The notes: a model not told the origin generated them from the sequence alone. A stretch of 64,000 bases of DNA from Stichopus chloronotus (GCA_021234535.1 CM037838.1:31721969-31785968), one strand, 5' to 3'; shown: positions 11,210-26,200, counted from the stretch's first letter. Translations and numbers: made by a program.

Positions 11210-14200
11210 CTGGAGATATAAATCATATAATTGGGCAGCAGAATTAGAGGTGCAGGGAGGGAAAGTAAGTTGAAGTTAAAGTTCAACTAGTGAATTGAAG
11301 GGGAATAGGGATAATCTAAGCCTTAATGAAGCCACCCAAGTATTAGTTCTACATATGCCTCAATGAGATTAATGTGAAAATAAAAGCTGGTAAAAGCCAA
11401 CAAATAAATCATATTATAAGACTGAATTGCACTTGTCTTATTTTCAGTCCAGTAACAAAAAGTTGAGCAGGATGATCAGAAGGGGCAGAGGATAAGCATA
11501 CTCTCTGTGAAGACAGGTGTATTGGGCTGTAGGGGACTGAAATCAGTACATGAACAGGTGATTACCAGACAGTAGAATGTTTCTCTGTGGTTCATCAGTT
11601 AGAATTTCAAGTTCATCCACGTGACTGGAATTTCTAATCTAGTAAATAGGACCATACTTGTCAGAGCTCTTAAACGTACAAATTTTATAGATTCATTTTA
11701 AACAGGAAATTTTTTTACTTCATCTGTGGAAACTGCCTTCAGAATGTTGCATAGGATCACGACCCTTTGTCAGCCTGCTTATAAGTAGCATTGGGTGAAT
11801 AATGAACAATAAATTTGAAGGGGATTGAAAAAAATTCATTCACAGATTGTAACAGAGTTATTTTTATGCATAAAAGACAAGCTTTCAGCAATATTACCAA
11901 ATTGCTACTGGAAAAAACCAACACATCAATTACTGAGCTAGAAATAGATATTAACAAGCTTATTACTGCATGGTGCAGCTATATCTTGATGTTATCACTA
12001 GTATGACTATTCATCAAGGGAAGTTAGCACAAATTATGAAACTCTGTAATCAGAAATAAATGGCAGCAGTCAAGTGATAACAACAATAACATAAAACAAT
12101 AAGCATTGTACAGTATCAACAATGTCAATATAAAGTCAATTGTCATGTCACCCAAATGAGCCCCACCAATACAGTGACCAACTAGACCACTCAAAAATCT
12201 TTGAAAGAGCTCAGAATACTAGGAAAGCGCTTAGCAGGTAACAAAGTTAATATTTATATGATGCAACACATTCAGATCTATAGTGGATTTGAATATTCAA
12301 CACTTTTTTGGGTCATGTATTCCAGTGGTGATTCCCTGTTGGAATTTCATTAGTTCTCTGTGTCTTTGAGTCTTTGAGTGACCATGTGCAGAGCTGCTGT
12401 GTAACACCAAAACATTAATATGAGCTCCCTGTGCACACATTACCCGATAAGACCAGAGCAAGCTAGGCTCATTGCACTTCACAGTCAAGGGCCCACACCA
12501 GCTCTTTGGGAGCATCCAACTAACGAGGCTACAAGAACCTCTCGTTTGACCCCTGCCTTATCTAGACCTGGGTTCTCTACACAGAAGTCACCAGTGTATG
12601 TGAGTCTGGAGCTGAATTCATTCCTTAACAGTGATAGCATCCAGGTTACAAGATCACACCCTAAGCTGCACATTACCTATGACTTATTAGTTTAATAATT
12701 AAGATCAGTTATAACCAGCTGCAGCAAAGTGAGAATAACAAAGAAGAACAAGGATACAACCAGAATACAGACAGATGAAATTTGTAATCACCTTGAAACC
12801 TCTGTGGTATTTTAATGTTATGTGACAGAAACAAAACCTCAAGATAAGGAGCCGTAAGAAATCATCACCAAAAAATTGTTTGAATGCCACATCTGAAACA
12901 AAAGACAAAAGACAACAGGCAGTAAATACTTACAGTACTATTTATAATTAGTTATCTGACAATATCATTTTTTCCATGTTCAAGCTGCATACCTCACCTA
13001 TAACTCACAGACGCATTGCTTGTTAAGGGTAGTTACACGACAAAGGCTACGGCAAGAAAGAAGATCTGCAGGCTAATTTATTCTGGAGCCTGAGAACATT
13101 GTGAAGATACAGCATGCTGTGGTCATTTTGCTAGCTACAGCATGCAATGTTAGAAGATACAGCATGCTAGGGACATTTTGCTGGCTACAGCAAGCTCAGG
13201 ACATTTTACTTGGAAAAACATACTGAGGTCATTTTGCTAGCTACAGCATACCAATTTGAAGATACAGCATGCTGAGTGCATTTTAAAGATAAAGAATGCT
13301 ACCATGGGAAATAATACAGTCAAAATATTTCTTTTTAAGTGTTGTGTAAGCTCTAGAAGAGAAGGCTGGCAAATGAAGGGTTAACTACCGGTATGAGCAA
13401 TAACCACAAAGCCAAGATGCTAAGGGATTCCTTGCCTTTATTATACTTGAATGTCCAAAGCCAGAGAGAAACTAACTGTTCTAGCTCTAGAGTAAAAGTT
13501 TGAAATTTCACAGAACTTTTCCTTAAATACCCTTCCAGGTTTGTAATTGATTGCCAAGAATTCTGCAGGCAGCAAATGATATATTACACTTAAAGTTATA
13601 TCTTTGAGGTCAGTCCATTACAGGGTGCCACTGACCCTTTCCCAGGCTGAAAATACACAAAATGCAACTACTATCTGATCATTTCTCACAAGTAAAAAAA
13701 ATCTCTCATAGGCAATCCAAACTGACAAATCACTTCTCTCTATTAAATAAGCTGGGATATTCTACAATGTCTGTTGTTCGATAAAGACTTCTCTGGGATT
13801 GACAAAACCTGTCTCAGTGACCTTAGAGGTCAATGGTCACTTATCAGTTACAAAAATTCTCTCTGTCTGGGAGGGATTGTATCTTAGTAAAGCACAATCA
13901 AAAACCAATTATCGGTCTTTTGGGAATTTTGTACTTGTAACTATCAAAATAGCTCAGTAAATATAATAGATTTATAATAAAAGGATGACAAAGGTATGTA
14001 CTGCTTTCTGTTGTGCATTGCATTAAAAGTCAAAGAATTCAAATTTACTAGACTAAAAATAATAACTGAATTTTATAAAACACATCAAGTATTTATTGCT
14101 GGTCTTTGCCAGCTGGTTACACCAAAGACTTGTACACCCACTAATACAGTAGTAGAGGAGAGTAAAAGTACCTGCTGAGAGCTAACATTTTGCACCTCCT

Positions 14201-17200
14201 AGAGCCCCATATAACCTTCAATTAACACCAAAAACAAACCCCAAAGAGGTTATGCACTGCACCTTAACCCCACCAGCCACCCGTAAAGTGCAGGGGCACT
14301 TCCCCTTTGAAAGTAGTGTGTTCAAAAGCTTATCACTGAACAACCTCTGATGTCTCCATATGACCTTTGACCTCAAAAAAGCCTCCACAATCTTATTTAC
14401 TTGGAAGGAAGTACACACTCTCCAAGTTTGGGGTCTATGCAAAATGTGGTTCCTGAGATATTGCAAAGATTGGTTGTCTACATTCTGCCTACTGGTGACC
14501 TCAGATGACCTTTGAACTGCACCAAAAACAATCAAAGCTGAGACTTTTACATATCCTCCCCACACACCAACTTTGATCTGCCTTGCACCTTTCCTTCAAA
14601 AGTTAGAGCATTAACCAACATACACAAGCTTTTCACATTATGGCCTCTGATGACCCCACCAAAAACAACAGGGTTCTTCTACTCAATGTCATGCACATAC
14701 GCACTGGATATGAGATCTGTCCAAGCTTCCCTTCTTGAGATATCATGTTAACAAGGTTTTCCCAATTTGAACCTTGTTGACCCCAAAAGACTTTTGACCT
14801 CCACCAAAAATGATGGGGTCCTTCTTCTCAATGTGGTACATCTGCATACCAATTATGAGATCTGTCCAAGCTTGCCCTTTTGAAATATCATGTTTACAAT
14901 GATGACTGATATGTATCATGTCTCAACATGCACAACTGCACATTACAAAGATGCAACACATTCACATTACATATGAGATATGTCCAAGCTTCCATCCTTG
15001 AGATATCATGTTTACAATCTTTTCACAATTTGACCCCTTTTGACCCCAAATGACCTTTGATCTTCAAAAAAAACAATAGGGTAATAAAATTTATCACATT
15101 TGTTTGTCAGTACTTTACATCAAACATTTTGCCAGTGGTTGTATACCCTAACTATGAACACCGGGTGCAAACCAGGCAATGGATGAGAAAGCATCTTTAC
15201 CAATGGTCTTTGATCTGACAATTTGGGAATCCACTTCTGCCAGAATTTTGTTCACCATTGCAAGGCAATTCTTCCACAATTCTTCTTGAACATCTGGAAT
15301 AGAAGTCACATGACAGAAACCAGCCAAAGAGGAATGCAGAAACACTGTGAAGAGGTTTCCCTTGTCCAAGGAATCATCTAGGATGAAATTAGGGAGAGCA
15401 ATTGGTGACATCAAGGAGACCAGAGGTTGACCAAAGAGGTTCGGGAAATTCTGAGAAAAAAAAAAAGCAACAAATGGCACAGATGGTGTCATTGGTATCA
15501 AAACTCCTGAATTCATTGCTTGTGAACATTTGCAATACATTGCTTGTGAACACTTGCTATTGATCGGCTAAATATTTTTTTGGGCTAATATTTTCTAACA
15601 TTTGCAAAAACTTTCTTTTGCTAACTTGTGCCAAACATTATTCATTTAATAAACATTCCCTCTTTATTGGCAACAAATATTGAAAATTAATCGGTAGTGA
15701 ACATTTACTGTTTCTGGGTAATTGACATTTGTAATTCATTGGTAGTGAGCTTTTACTGTTCACTGCAGTAAACATTTGCAATTCACTTCTACTTGTAAGT
15801 GAAAGACAAAATATATGACTACATAGATGTTTCACATAAGCATCCTAATTATATAACATCACAAGGTTCAAAGTGAAGATTTTCCAGTATAGTCAGCCTC
15901 ATTGACACTTTTCTGCTTGATGAATGAAATCTGTCTTCTGATGACAAACTTCTCTTTGAAGACTTCCGTCATTAAAAGAAATAACAGTAACAGAAAAATC
16001 CACAGTTGAGTGAAACACTGATAAATCAAATGAATACAAGGAGGTGCTACTTCTTTAAAGAAATATCATCTGCATACTTTGAGGAATACAAAGTATTTTT
16101 TTTCATCCAAGTTATTTATTCACCAAAGATGTTTATTTATGAAAGATAGTTATTCATTAGTCAAAGACTGTAAACAATATGACAGAAACAATATGAAATT
16201 CCTCAATATTTCTATTAAACTGGGTTTACACAAAGTTCATGGTTTACCAATGTGTTGGTTTATTGACATACATGAGATGAAAAGAACAGACAACATTTGA
16301 GCAAAGGCACTGTACCTTATATCTACTTCGTTTTCTGTGAGATAAACTGTTGTGTAGAATTATGAAAATGCCTTACAAATATTTATGATTGTACATGGTC
16401 TCACACCTAGTCCTCACAGAATTTTGTAATGTGCTAAACCATGTCTCAAGAAAGCTATTTTTGCATGATACAACATGACATGATATCCAGACATACCATA
16501 ATGGCTAGGGTGCGTCCTCTCAAGAAGGGATAAACATGTATGATATCATGTGAGGATTGGCTTGGTTCTCGTTACACTTTCCAGCATGAAATGTATAGTA
16601 CGCCCTTACCATGTAGTGACATCTTGTAAAAGATACTAGAAAACCACTACAGCAGAGAGTTTATCTGTTCCAACCAGATGAAATAAATGATTACTAGAAA
16701 AACAATTTGCTTGATTGATTGATTCTCTCATTATGACTAGAATACCATTCAACATGTTTCAGAGATGGTTTATGGCATCATTACAAAGAACAAAGCACTG
16801 AGAACTTAACGTACAACATCCTGCCCATGGACTAACCAGTAATAACATTCTGACAAAACATATTTACTCTTTGATGGCTGGGATGTAATGCCCAACCCCT
16901 TTTTGTTGTTAACATTGAATGTAAATAGCTAACTTTACAAAGAACAAAAGGGATGTAATGAAATAGTGTGTCTGTTGATTGGATATGCTAGACAAGGGCT
17001 ACAGCACCAAAAAAAAAAGGGAAGCAAACTAGCATGATAACCAAAAATCAGCGTGATAATAGGAACCAGCATGATAATACCTAACAAACTATGTCCAATA
17101 CTCTCTGGTGACTAAAAACATCTTCAGACTTTTGACAAAAGTGTGTCTACAAACACCTCACTTACTTTAAAGGCATCACTAGTGGGGCTGTCAATGATCA

Positions 17201-20200
17201 AGAATAGCGGTTGTCTGGTAAAAAGGTACAGGTCACCAGGATGAATACTGACAGGAAAAAAAATGAAAAGAGTTTACACTCTAAATGAAACTATCTGCAA
17301 ATGTCAGCACGATTTGGTAAAATCAGCCACTAATTTCAATTGTTCCACTTTCCCTTCTATATTAAAAACAAAATATGAAAACAGAGATATTCTTGGTTAT
17401 TATCACACTAGATAACAAGTAATTTAATTTGCTTAATTACTTCTCGAAGAAGCTTGGACACATGATATCATACACTTTCCTGTCAAATGTTTTGCAACCT
17501 GCTCTGTTATCAGTTTTTCAACTAGCCACTGATTTGAAATGTTCCCCAATAGCCAATGACAAGTACTTACTGCTTATGGAAGCTATACACACAAGGTGTG
17601 TATGTGATGATCTTTCTCTCAAGAAGAGGTTCAAGCAGTGAGCATGCAATGCAGACAAACTGATTAGTAGACAGCCTGATTTTATGACAATAGGCAGGTG
17701 TAAAAACAGTAGACAGGTTTTTCCCACTAACAGCAGGCTAAAATTACAAACAAATACAGCAGATATATCTTCAACCAATCGATGTCACTCACAGTTAGTT
17801 TACACCAAATGTCAACGTCAACTTACAGATTAAAACCCCGTACAAAGACCATCATTTCACGAAACAATGAAACGTGCTAGCCCCTTGTGATTGCAACTAG
17901 TAAAACACCACAGTGATTTCAACAAATGCTGAGTATATTAACGGGTCTCTGAACAAATCTGTATATTTAATACAAAGAAGTATGCAAAGGTCATTTATGG
18001 GTAAATTTGAGCACTGTTTGAGCGTCATGACTTCCCAGAAAACAGAAAATAAACCCCTGACTTAAAAATAAGAGTTTTAATCACATTTACACACCCACTT
18101 AATACCACGGAAGTACTTCTTTGGTGCTGAAGGTGTACACTGATGTGCATACATGAACAAATTAAAAGAGTTAGGTCCTAATATATACAATGGCTGTATA
18201 AAATCAAAGGAACCATCTTTTGAACCACCCTTCAATGTGTCGTGCAGAAAAATGAAGCAAATTGCTAATACAGATGAATCCATTCCTAGACATAAAAAGA
18301 TGTGGTGAGGGGGGGTGGGAGACTGAATGTTTGAAAAGTGTAGGATGTCACCTTCTGTTCTGCAGTAGAACATGGATTTATTACATTGGTTTAATACTTC
18401 ATGAGCCTTTCTGTAGTACTGACCATGTACTTTGTAACTGAGCAATGAAGTCTTGACATGTTCTTATGATATGTCCTGAAACCTCAATGCCATCACTACC
18501 CCTACAAATCTACACCATTCACACAATTGCCATTATTTTGAAGCTTAGCAGCTAGGAGGAGGTTTGATCCCTGGTCAGGTAACAGTGAGATTGGTTGAGT
18601 TGAACTCTGACCTAGTAAAAAATACCAACTAGACATCCAACACTAAGTTGAAATACATAAAATGCAGGTTTTCTCCACATTTGTGTCATTGCTTAATGCA
18701 GTAAAATAACTTCCCTTCAAGGCCTAATCAAATATCATCTTTTGAGACAACCATCACTAACACAATTTCTTTCTTATCCTTAAATACAGCAGTAACTTCT
18801 GAAAACTGAACAGACAGATGAAAAGTTTGGCAACTCTACAAGGAAAGACACAAAGTACTAATTTGTCAAAACAAATTCAAATGGAAAAAATCTGATGCCT
18901 ACTAATATAGAAAAGGAGATTACTAAAAATTAGACAACAGTACAGAACAATTTCTAGTCCAAATTGTGTGTAATAAGAGAGTGGTGCTTAACCTTTTTCT
19001 TCAGTTTCCTCTTGCCAAGCAGCCACTCAGGCTGCTACCCCTTCAAAAAATATAACCAAAGAACAGAATTTCCATTGGAAATGATGTTTGTATTTGGGGA
19101 GAAAGACAAAAGCATAATTCAGGTATCACAACACCTATCATTCATATCACAAGCAAAACTACCAATTCCAACAACAATAGCCATTAATATAAGTGAGAAT
19201 TTTGGCAGTTTTGGTGTATTAAGATGTTTAATGTCAGACACATCAAAGGTCAGGTTCCACAACAGTCACTTTCTGATCTTTGGTTTAAAAAGCATGGATG
19301 CCGAGAAGCTTGATTCACATAAACACATTGACAAAAACTGTGTTAGGACAGCAGTGAAGGGGCTAAAACTTCAAAGAACTTTTAAAAACTTTCTAAATTG
19401 ATGCAAAATTGAGCCTTTCCTCTGCCAAAAAGTTCCTTCATGAAATCAAGGGTTCCCCCTGGGGAGTATACCCTGGTTAAGAACCACTGGTGTAGGAGAA
19501 TGCTTGTATGTAGAAATTTTACAAGAACAAAGAGCTTCTTGCTGAGAATACATATATATTGTCTGTATCTGAGCATTATATTAAGAAATTGTGTACTACT
19601 GAAATTTTGAGGAATGTCAGCTGACCAGCAGTCCATTAAATCGACTGACATGTTTGTAATGTTTCATTGTAACCCTACTCTGGGCCTTGTCATGAATATT
19701 CTGTATATCAATGTTTTGAGTGCTTAGGGGCTTTTTACCATGATATTTAAAAGGAATTTACAAAATGATTATTGTTTTTTACCAATTGGCATCTTTTAAA
19801 AGTGTAGACTTCCTCTTTGCATCTTGTTTAGAGTTTGTGGCTACACCTCCCATATCATAGGCTATATCCTCTCCCTTGCTCTGAAGTGGCGGCTTTGCAG
19901 CATCTGCAGACAAATAAATCAGAAGAGCGCCATCCTGTGGCAGTTCCTGCATGCAGAGATGAAAAAAAGAAGAATATTTCCTCCAGAAATACAATCAACC
20001 AAAGCAAATCTAAAGAAATACTGCAGTAAAGAATTTAAGAAGAATAGCAGGAGAGGGCAATTGCAAATTTCTGACAGTTGGATGGGGGTAGGGATTTCAT
20101 TCTATGGATATTTGGTAGGATTCAAACTTAATTTTCTCTTTCCTATTTGAGTCAGCCTTCAATAATTGAGCTGATACACACACGATGATACAACAAGTGA

Positions 20201-23200
20201 AGTTTTTGGAACAGTTGACTTTCATGATTAAGTTATCACAAGCATTACAGAACAACAGCTGTTTAGACACAAAAAGCAGTGTTTTGTTGCATCTTTTGAA
20301 ATGGGAACATACATTAGGAGGGGGGGGGGGGAGGAGGGAGGTCTGTCTGATGAGGCTTTGGTAATGGTGCCAGTGGACCAGAATCTTAACAGAACATAAT
20401 TTGGGATCATATGCAGGGGGGTACATCAGCATACTTCAATGGATAACCCCACATGAACCCTCCCACCTTCCCACCCTCAGTGCCTCTCCCTTTCCATATT
20501 CTGTGCTCGCCCCTTTCACATTCCATTTTAAATGGAGGAAATGTAACAAAGAAAGGGAAAATTACTTCACCTTCATAGCTGTTGACAAATATGTCATAAA
20601 TTGTGAAAAGGTTGGTTTGTACAACAGGTATTTATGAGGATTGTTTCTCCTTATTGGTTTTTGGCTCTGAAATACAAGACATGAAGGAACAAGAATTAGA
20701 CCATCATAGCAAAACATAGGAGAGTAAGATGAGTAAACCATATAGCAAAGATACTATTGGTATGTGCACGTAGAGAAAGGGGAGAGGGAGGTGTATACTA
20801 TTGTACACTGATGCCAACCCACATGGCTCATCACCATAAAGAAGTGTTTTCAAAGATAACCTGGGCACCTGGGTGTCTAAACTGTAATTTGCTACCAAGA
20901 TCCAAATTGCTGTCGGGTTCCTCCAGGAATGAAATACTGTATGACACAATTGAATCTCTGCCTGAGTGCACTGTGTTTAAATTTCTGAATTTTGCCCACT
21001 ATACACAGCAATATCATACACAGCAAATAGTGCACAACAGAATTTTCTTCTTTTCCTCAGGGATAACTGAAGGTCCTATTAATAAGTTGGTCTTCACAGG
21101 TGTATCAAGGTGGATCCCTCCACACAAATGTAATGTACAGTATTGCAGGAATGCCAATGTTAACAATAGAGTTGATGCTTCAGTCTGGTACCTGTGTACC
21201 CATCTTGTATAAGGAAAAGTTATCTGGTTCCAATCTTTAGGAATTGGTGAAAACATCACTATAAATTACAGGTTCTTACTGAGTTATAGCCATTCCAACT
21301 CTAGGTGTGCTGAAAGTAAATAATTACAATAAAAATATTTACATTCTTCAGTTTATTAAGTTCGGCAATACAAACACCTTCGGCAACCTGTCTCTGCCTA
21401 GGGTCACTGGTATGGGAGTTAAGGATAGAAACATCTAATTCAAAATCTTCACCATTGTGGTATTCTACTGTGTGGTTTTAGAAAACTTGAGTGTTATGGT
21501 CAGTTCCTTATTATTTTTGCTGCACCTCACCTAATGGGGGGGAATCATGTCAAGTGGTGTTTTTCATCCACTCCCCCCCTTTTTTGTATAGTACATTGTT
21601 TGTATTCTGTTCACTGATCTACTCCTTGTCCATTGTTGTCCTTATTTTTGTTTTCTATTGTTGTTCTTCTCTAAAGTACTAGTACAGTAACTGACTGTGT
21701 TGATGTATCAGAATTGTTTTGTTGTATTCTGGAGAAGGTTGAGGAGAGACAAAAGTTTTAATAAACTGAAGAAAGTAAACCTGAAACAAACAAAAACCTA
21801 TATCAGAAAGAACTCCATCTGAGGTCAACAAAATTCTTCAGAATTCCAATCTCAGTATCACTATATAGTTTTTTTTACACTAAACCATTTCAGACACTAT
21901 ATTTCTGTTCCTTTCACATACTCCCTTTTTCAAACATCTATCAGTTTGTAACATTAATATACTTAGTGTCTCATACTGCCATGCCAAACAATCATTGGTC
22001 CGCTCCTTTAACCAGTTAAATGTAGAGTCAAAATATTGCAACTTTCATCCAACTGTGAAATTAATTTTTGCAAAAATGTCTTCTTTTGCAAAAATCAACT
22101 AAACACTGGAAAAATAACACATATTTAATACACAAATATGCCACATTAACTTCTATTTTTTTAAAAGCAGTTTCAAACATAAAAAACAGTGTCTTTATCT
22201 AATTCATACTAGGGACTCTCTCTCTATTTATTTGCACCATGTAAGACCCTTCTTCTTCTTCATTTTTAAGTAACAATCTGACTTTGAAAATAAATAAACA
22301 GTTTCTTAAATCTTTCCTGCATTTTTTTTAAATACAGGAGACCATTGCACTTGAAAATGGACAGAACATATGTCTATGTGGACCCTACAGAAATAATTAA
22401 TGAAACATCAGAGCACTTCCAGGTTCCACAGACTTGAATCAATGTCTCAAAATGAAGACTAATACATTCCTCCTGCATGGGACATTAGCAAACAGCAAAT
22501 CATGAGACTGATAATTCACTGTAAACAGCAAACAATCGTACAAGGTTGAATCGTTGTTGATTGGTTGACCATTATGTGAGACAGTTCAGTGCATACATTA
22601 TTACATGATGAGTGTATTTGACAGATAAAGGAGTGAGTGAAGGCAAGAGCATGACGAATATACTTGCCACGCACATTTAACTGTTTAACACAATGTCCTT
22701 ACTTCCACCTTGGTCATTAATCAGTCTGTCCCTTTTACACACTCAGTGTTCTTACTGGCAACTCAGACAATAATTGGTCTGAATCTTAATTATACTGTAC
22801 TCAGTATCCATACTGCAATCTCAGACACTGACCAGGTTAAACATTAATGGTTGTCTGATTGCCTGGAGAGAGTGAAAATTAGGTCTGGGCAGTTGATCAA
22901 GAATGCCAAAACGTTTTTTGACATGTGCAAAAGACCCTAAACTAACAATCGGTAATATATTCACAAACTCCAATTGGCATGTTTTATCCAAGTAGATGTC
23001 CTAATGCTGTAGCTGTGGTTTGGGACTTTTGTTGTTACCTAACATGTGAATGTATGAATACTATAAGAGCCTAACCCATATACATGTGCTTGTGACCTAA
23101 ATATAGTCATCCTTACTGTATGGCAGGGCTTACAATTTTAAAATATTTTTTTATCCAATGTGTTTATAAACATCTTTGTATGTTGTAAAATACATTGCTA

Positions 23201-26200
23201 AGCATAAGATGTGTCATTATCAATAGGGTGGCATGTTTCATGTCAAAACTTTGTACATAAAATTCAGTTATTAAAAAAGGTTTGGAACCATATGTGAAAC
23301 TACGTACATGTTAGAAGAACCAAAGCAAACTTATTACAATAAGTCTATACAAACCTAGGGGAGATCATGAATCCTACCTCTATTGCCCATATAGTGATAG
23401 GCAGATGGGTGAAAGAATTCACAGCCACTCTGAAAACCTTTTTCTAAATTTCCTACTTCCTAATAAAGTCCTCTCCTACCCAGCAATTTTTCAGTGATTC
23501 AACGGCATTTCAGTCAGAAAACGGTGCTGTTGTCAAGTGAATAAAGGTGACATATGAGGGTAATGCTTAGCAACTGGGAGGTTTGGGGCTCAATATCTGG
23601 GTGGGCCAGAATAAGATGAGTTTTTCAGTCAAGAGTGACCTGTTTTTTCCACCACAACATACTTCGAGAAGGAAAAAAAATACTATATTTGATCCAAAAT
23701 TGATAAGTTGATCACCTGTACCATACATGAACTACTTAGATACATAACATACCCGGCAACATACTCAGTGTCCTTAAAGCCATCTAAGACATTAATCAGT
23801 CTGTGCAGACTGTCTCTTTAGATACTCACAGTGTCCTTACTGCCATCTCAGACATTACTCAGTCTGTCCCTTTACATACTCACTGTGCCATTACTGCCAT
23901 CTCAGACATTATTCAGTCTGTCCCTCATACAGTCTGTCCCTTACTCAGTCTATCCTGCCATCTCAGACATTATTATTCTGTCTCTTTACATACTATGTCA
24001 TTACTGCCATCTCAGACATTACTTAGTCTGTCCCTTTACTCAGTCTGTCCCTTAAGCTACTCACAGTGTTGTTACTGACATCTCAGACATTTTTAGTCTG
24101 TCCCTTGAATTGTGCCATTACTGCCATCTCAGACATTAATATGTCTGTCCCTTTACTCAGTCTGTCCCTTAAGATACTCACAGTGTTGTTACCGACATCT
24201 CAGACATTACTTAGTCTGTCCCCTTACTCAGTCTGTCCCTTAAGGTACTCACAGTGTTGTTACTGACATCTCAAACATTTTTTAGTCTGTCCCTTGAATT
24301 GTGCCATTACTGCCATCTCAGACATTACTCAGTCTGTCCCTTTACTCAGTCTGTCCCTTAAGCTACTCACAGTGTTGTTACTGACATCTCAGACATTTTT
24401 AGTCTGTCCCTTGAATTGTGCCATTACTGCCATCTCAGACATTAATATGTCTGTCCCTTTACTCAGTCTGTCCCTTTACATACTCATTGTGCCATTACTG
24501 CCATCTCAGACATTATTCAGTCTGTCCCCTTACTCAGTCTGTCCCCTAAGGTACTCACAGTGTTGTTACTGACATCTCAAACATTTTTTAGTCTGTCCCT
24601 TGAATTGTGCCATTACTGCCATCTCAGACATTATTCAGTGTGTCCCTTTACTCAGTCTGTCCCTTAAGGTACTCACAGTGTTGTTACTGACATCTCAGAC
24701 ATTACTTAGTCTGTCCCTTTACATACTCATTGTGCCATTACTGGCATCTCAGACATTATTCAGTCTGTCCCTTTACTCAGTCTGTCCCTTAAGATACTCA
24801 CAGTGTTGTTACTGCCATCTCAGACATTACTTAGTCTGTCCATTTACATACGCACAGTGTTGTTACTGCAATCTCAGACATTACTTAGTCTGTCCCTTTA
24901 CATACTCATTGTGCCATTACTGCCATCTCAGACATTACTCAGTCTGTCCCTTTACTAAGTCTGTCCCTTAAGATACTCACAGTGTTGTTACTGCCATCTC
25001 TGGACAATGTTGGTTCCCTTTCAAGAGTCTGCAGCATGTGATACATATCCAATGTCAATTCACTGAATTTGACCTGAGAGAGATAAACATATCGATACAG
25101 GATATGAGAGTCCAGTATAATGGATTACTGTTGCAGTATCCATTAGAGGGATTCAACCCCAAACATGCTGGTTGTGTGAAAAGGAGAACTAACTGTGCAA
25201 TACACTGGCAACACATCTTAGCTAATACAAAGGTTAGTCTCAGTGCACAGTACTGGGCAAGCTGGTAGGAAATTATCTTTATGACACACTTTCTAATTAG
25301 CAGCTAACACAATAACACATGAACACATTAGACACTAATTCCACAGTATTGTCAAATATGACCATGACCTTTCAACATACAAATATCTGGTACAGGCAGT
25401 TTTACAGAATGGATGTGAACGAGATGGCGACAACATCAAATTTATAAACTCTGGAAAGTACTGTAATTATTCTGTTGTTTTGCAAACAAGAGCTGTGCAA
25501 CCTTACAGCTTACCTGCTGTTGACAATTGCCTATGATCAATGCATCCTTAAGAGATAAATGACCCATCAGTGTGTTACTGGCTGAGGGCAGCATTTCATC
25601 TCTAAAGCGATTGGTGACTGTCACGTGTCGTGACTTTTCATCGAGTACGGTCACTAACTGGTCAGCCTGGTCACAAAGTAGAAGAAAAAAAGTCTTACGA
25701 TATCTGAAGGATTTATTGAAGCTTCCTACTAGCAGCCAGGTATTCCAAGAGCTAGAGTACAAATGTTCTTTTATCATGATCTATGACCTCTGTTCTGATG
25801 CAAAGATAGTAAACTATAATTACCGTGTGAACAGAGACAAGGACAAAATTATGATGGTCAGCACTGTATTCAAGTTAACTTAATAGCCTAGTGAAGCAGA
25901 GCATGCGTAATGCCAATAGGCGTACAAAGACAAGAACTGTAAACTAAGTACAGTGCCTCACGTAAGGAATTTCTACCTACAGTACCAATTTATGACTAAC
26001 ATTTATACCACTATAGACTGCAAAGAACTAATTAAATGTTGCTTCTCTTAAAAAGAGATTCATCTAAAACAAAGAACTTGTTTTAAATAAGACAAGAAGT
26101 GGTATAAAAGAACATCAAAACTGCTGACTGTGGCTATAATAAATGTTCCAAACACACAGAGTAGCAAACCTTTGAACTGCTGTAAGCAGAAGGTATTAAA

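Larger units (their letters stand above)
12893..15200 (-). other. SCAI intron 12
   Basis: Bounded by TTG|GTAAAG and TTTCAG|ATGTGG. It contains a tandem ATACAGCATGCT repeat (13085-13300) and a block of the 145-bp DR1 family (14335-15090). The rest shows nothing recognisable. Confidence 0.8.
15451..17165 (-). other. SCAI intron 11
   Basis: Bounded by AAA|GTAAGT and CTCAG|AATTTC. It contains a degenerate array of ATTGCTTGTGAACATTTGCAAT-like words (15495-15790) and dispersed repeat A copy 2 (16425-16565). A 73-codon frame at 16079 has no support. Confidence 0.75.
20667..24980 (-). other. SCAI intron 8
   Basis: Its donor is ACT|GTGAGT and its acceptor TATTTCAG|AGCC. The donor side (about 23.7-24.98 kb) is wholly occupied by a minisatellite that includes copies of the donor. 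The acceptor side (20.7-21.9 kb) shows nothing recognised. Older, decayed units of the same satellite appear near 21955 and 22680-22850. Confidence 0.85.

Noticed and set aside
15148..15540. 130-codon minus-strand frame taken whole
   Set aside because: Only 15201-15450 is exon. The first 30 codons are upstream intron and the last 17 lie past the GTAAAG donor; using the donor restores the conserved SKTI-DVAF junction.
18964..19401. 145-codon plus-strand frame in SCAI intron 10
   Set aside because: GTG start, low-complexity beginning and no recognisable domain; chance frame.
23803..24971. Series of overlapping plus-strand frames (TAISDITQSVPLLSLSL and similar)
   Set aside because: Wholly produced by the minisatellite; the repeated peptide follows the DNA period. 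The real gene here is SCAI on the minus strand.
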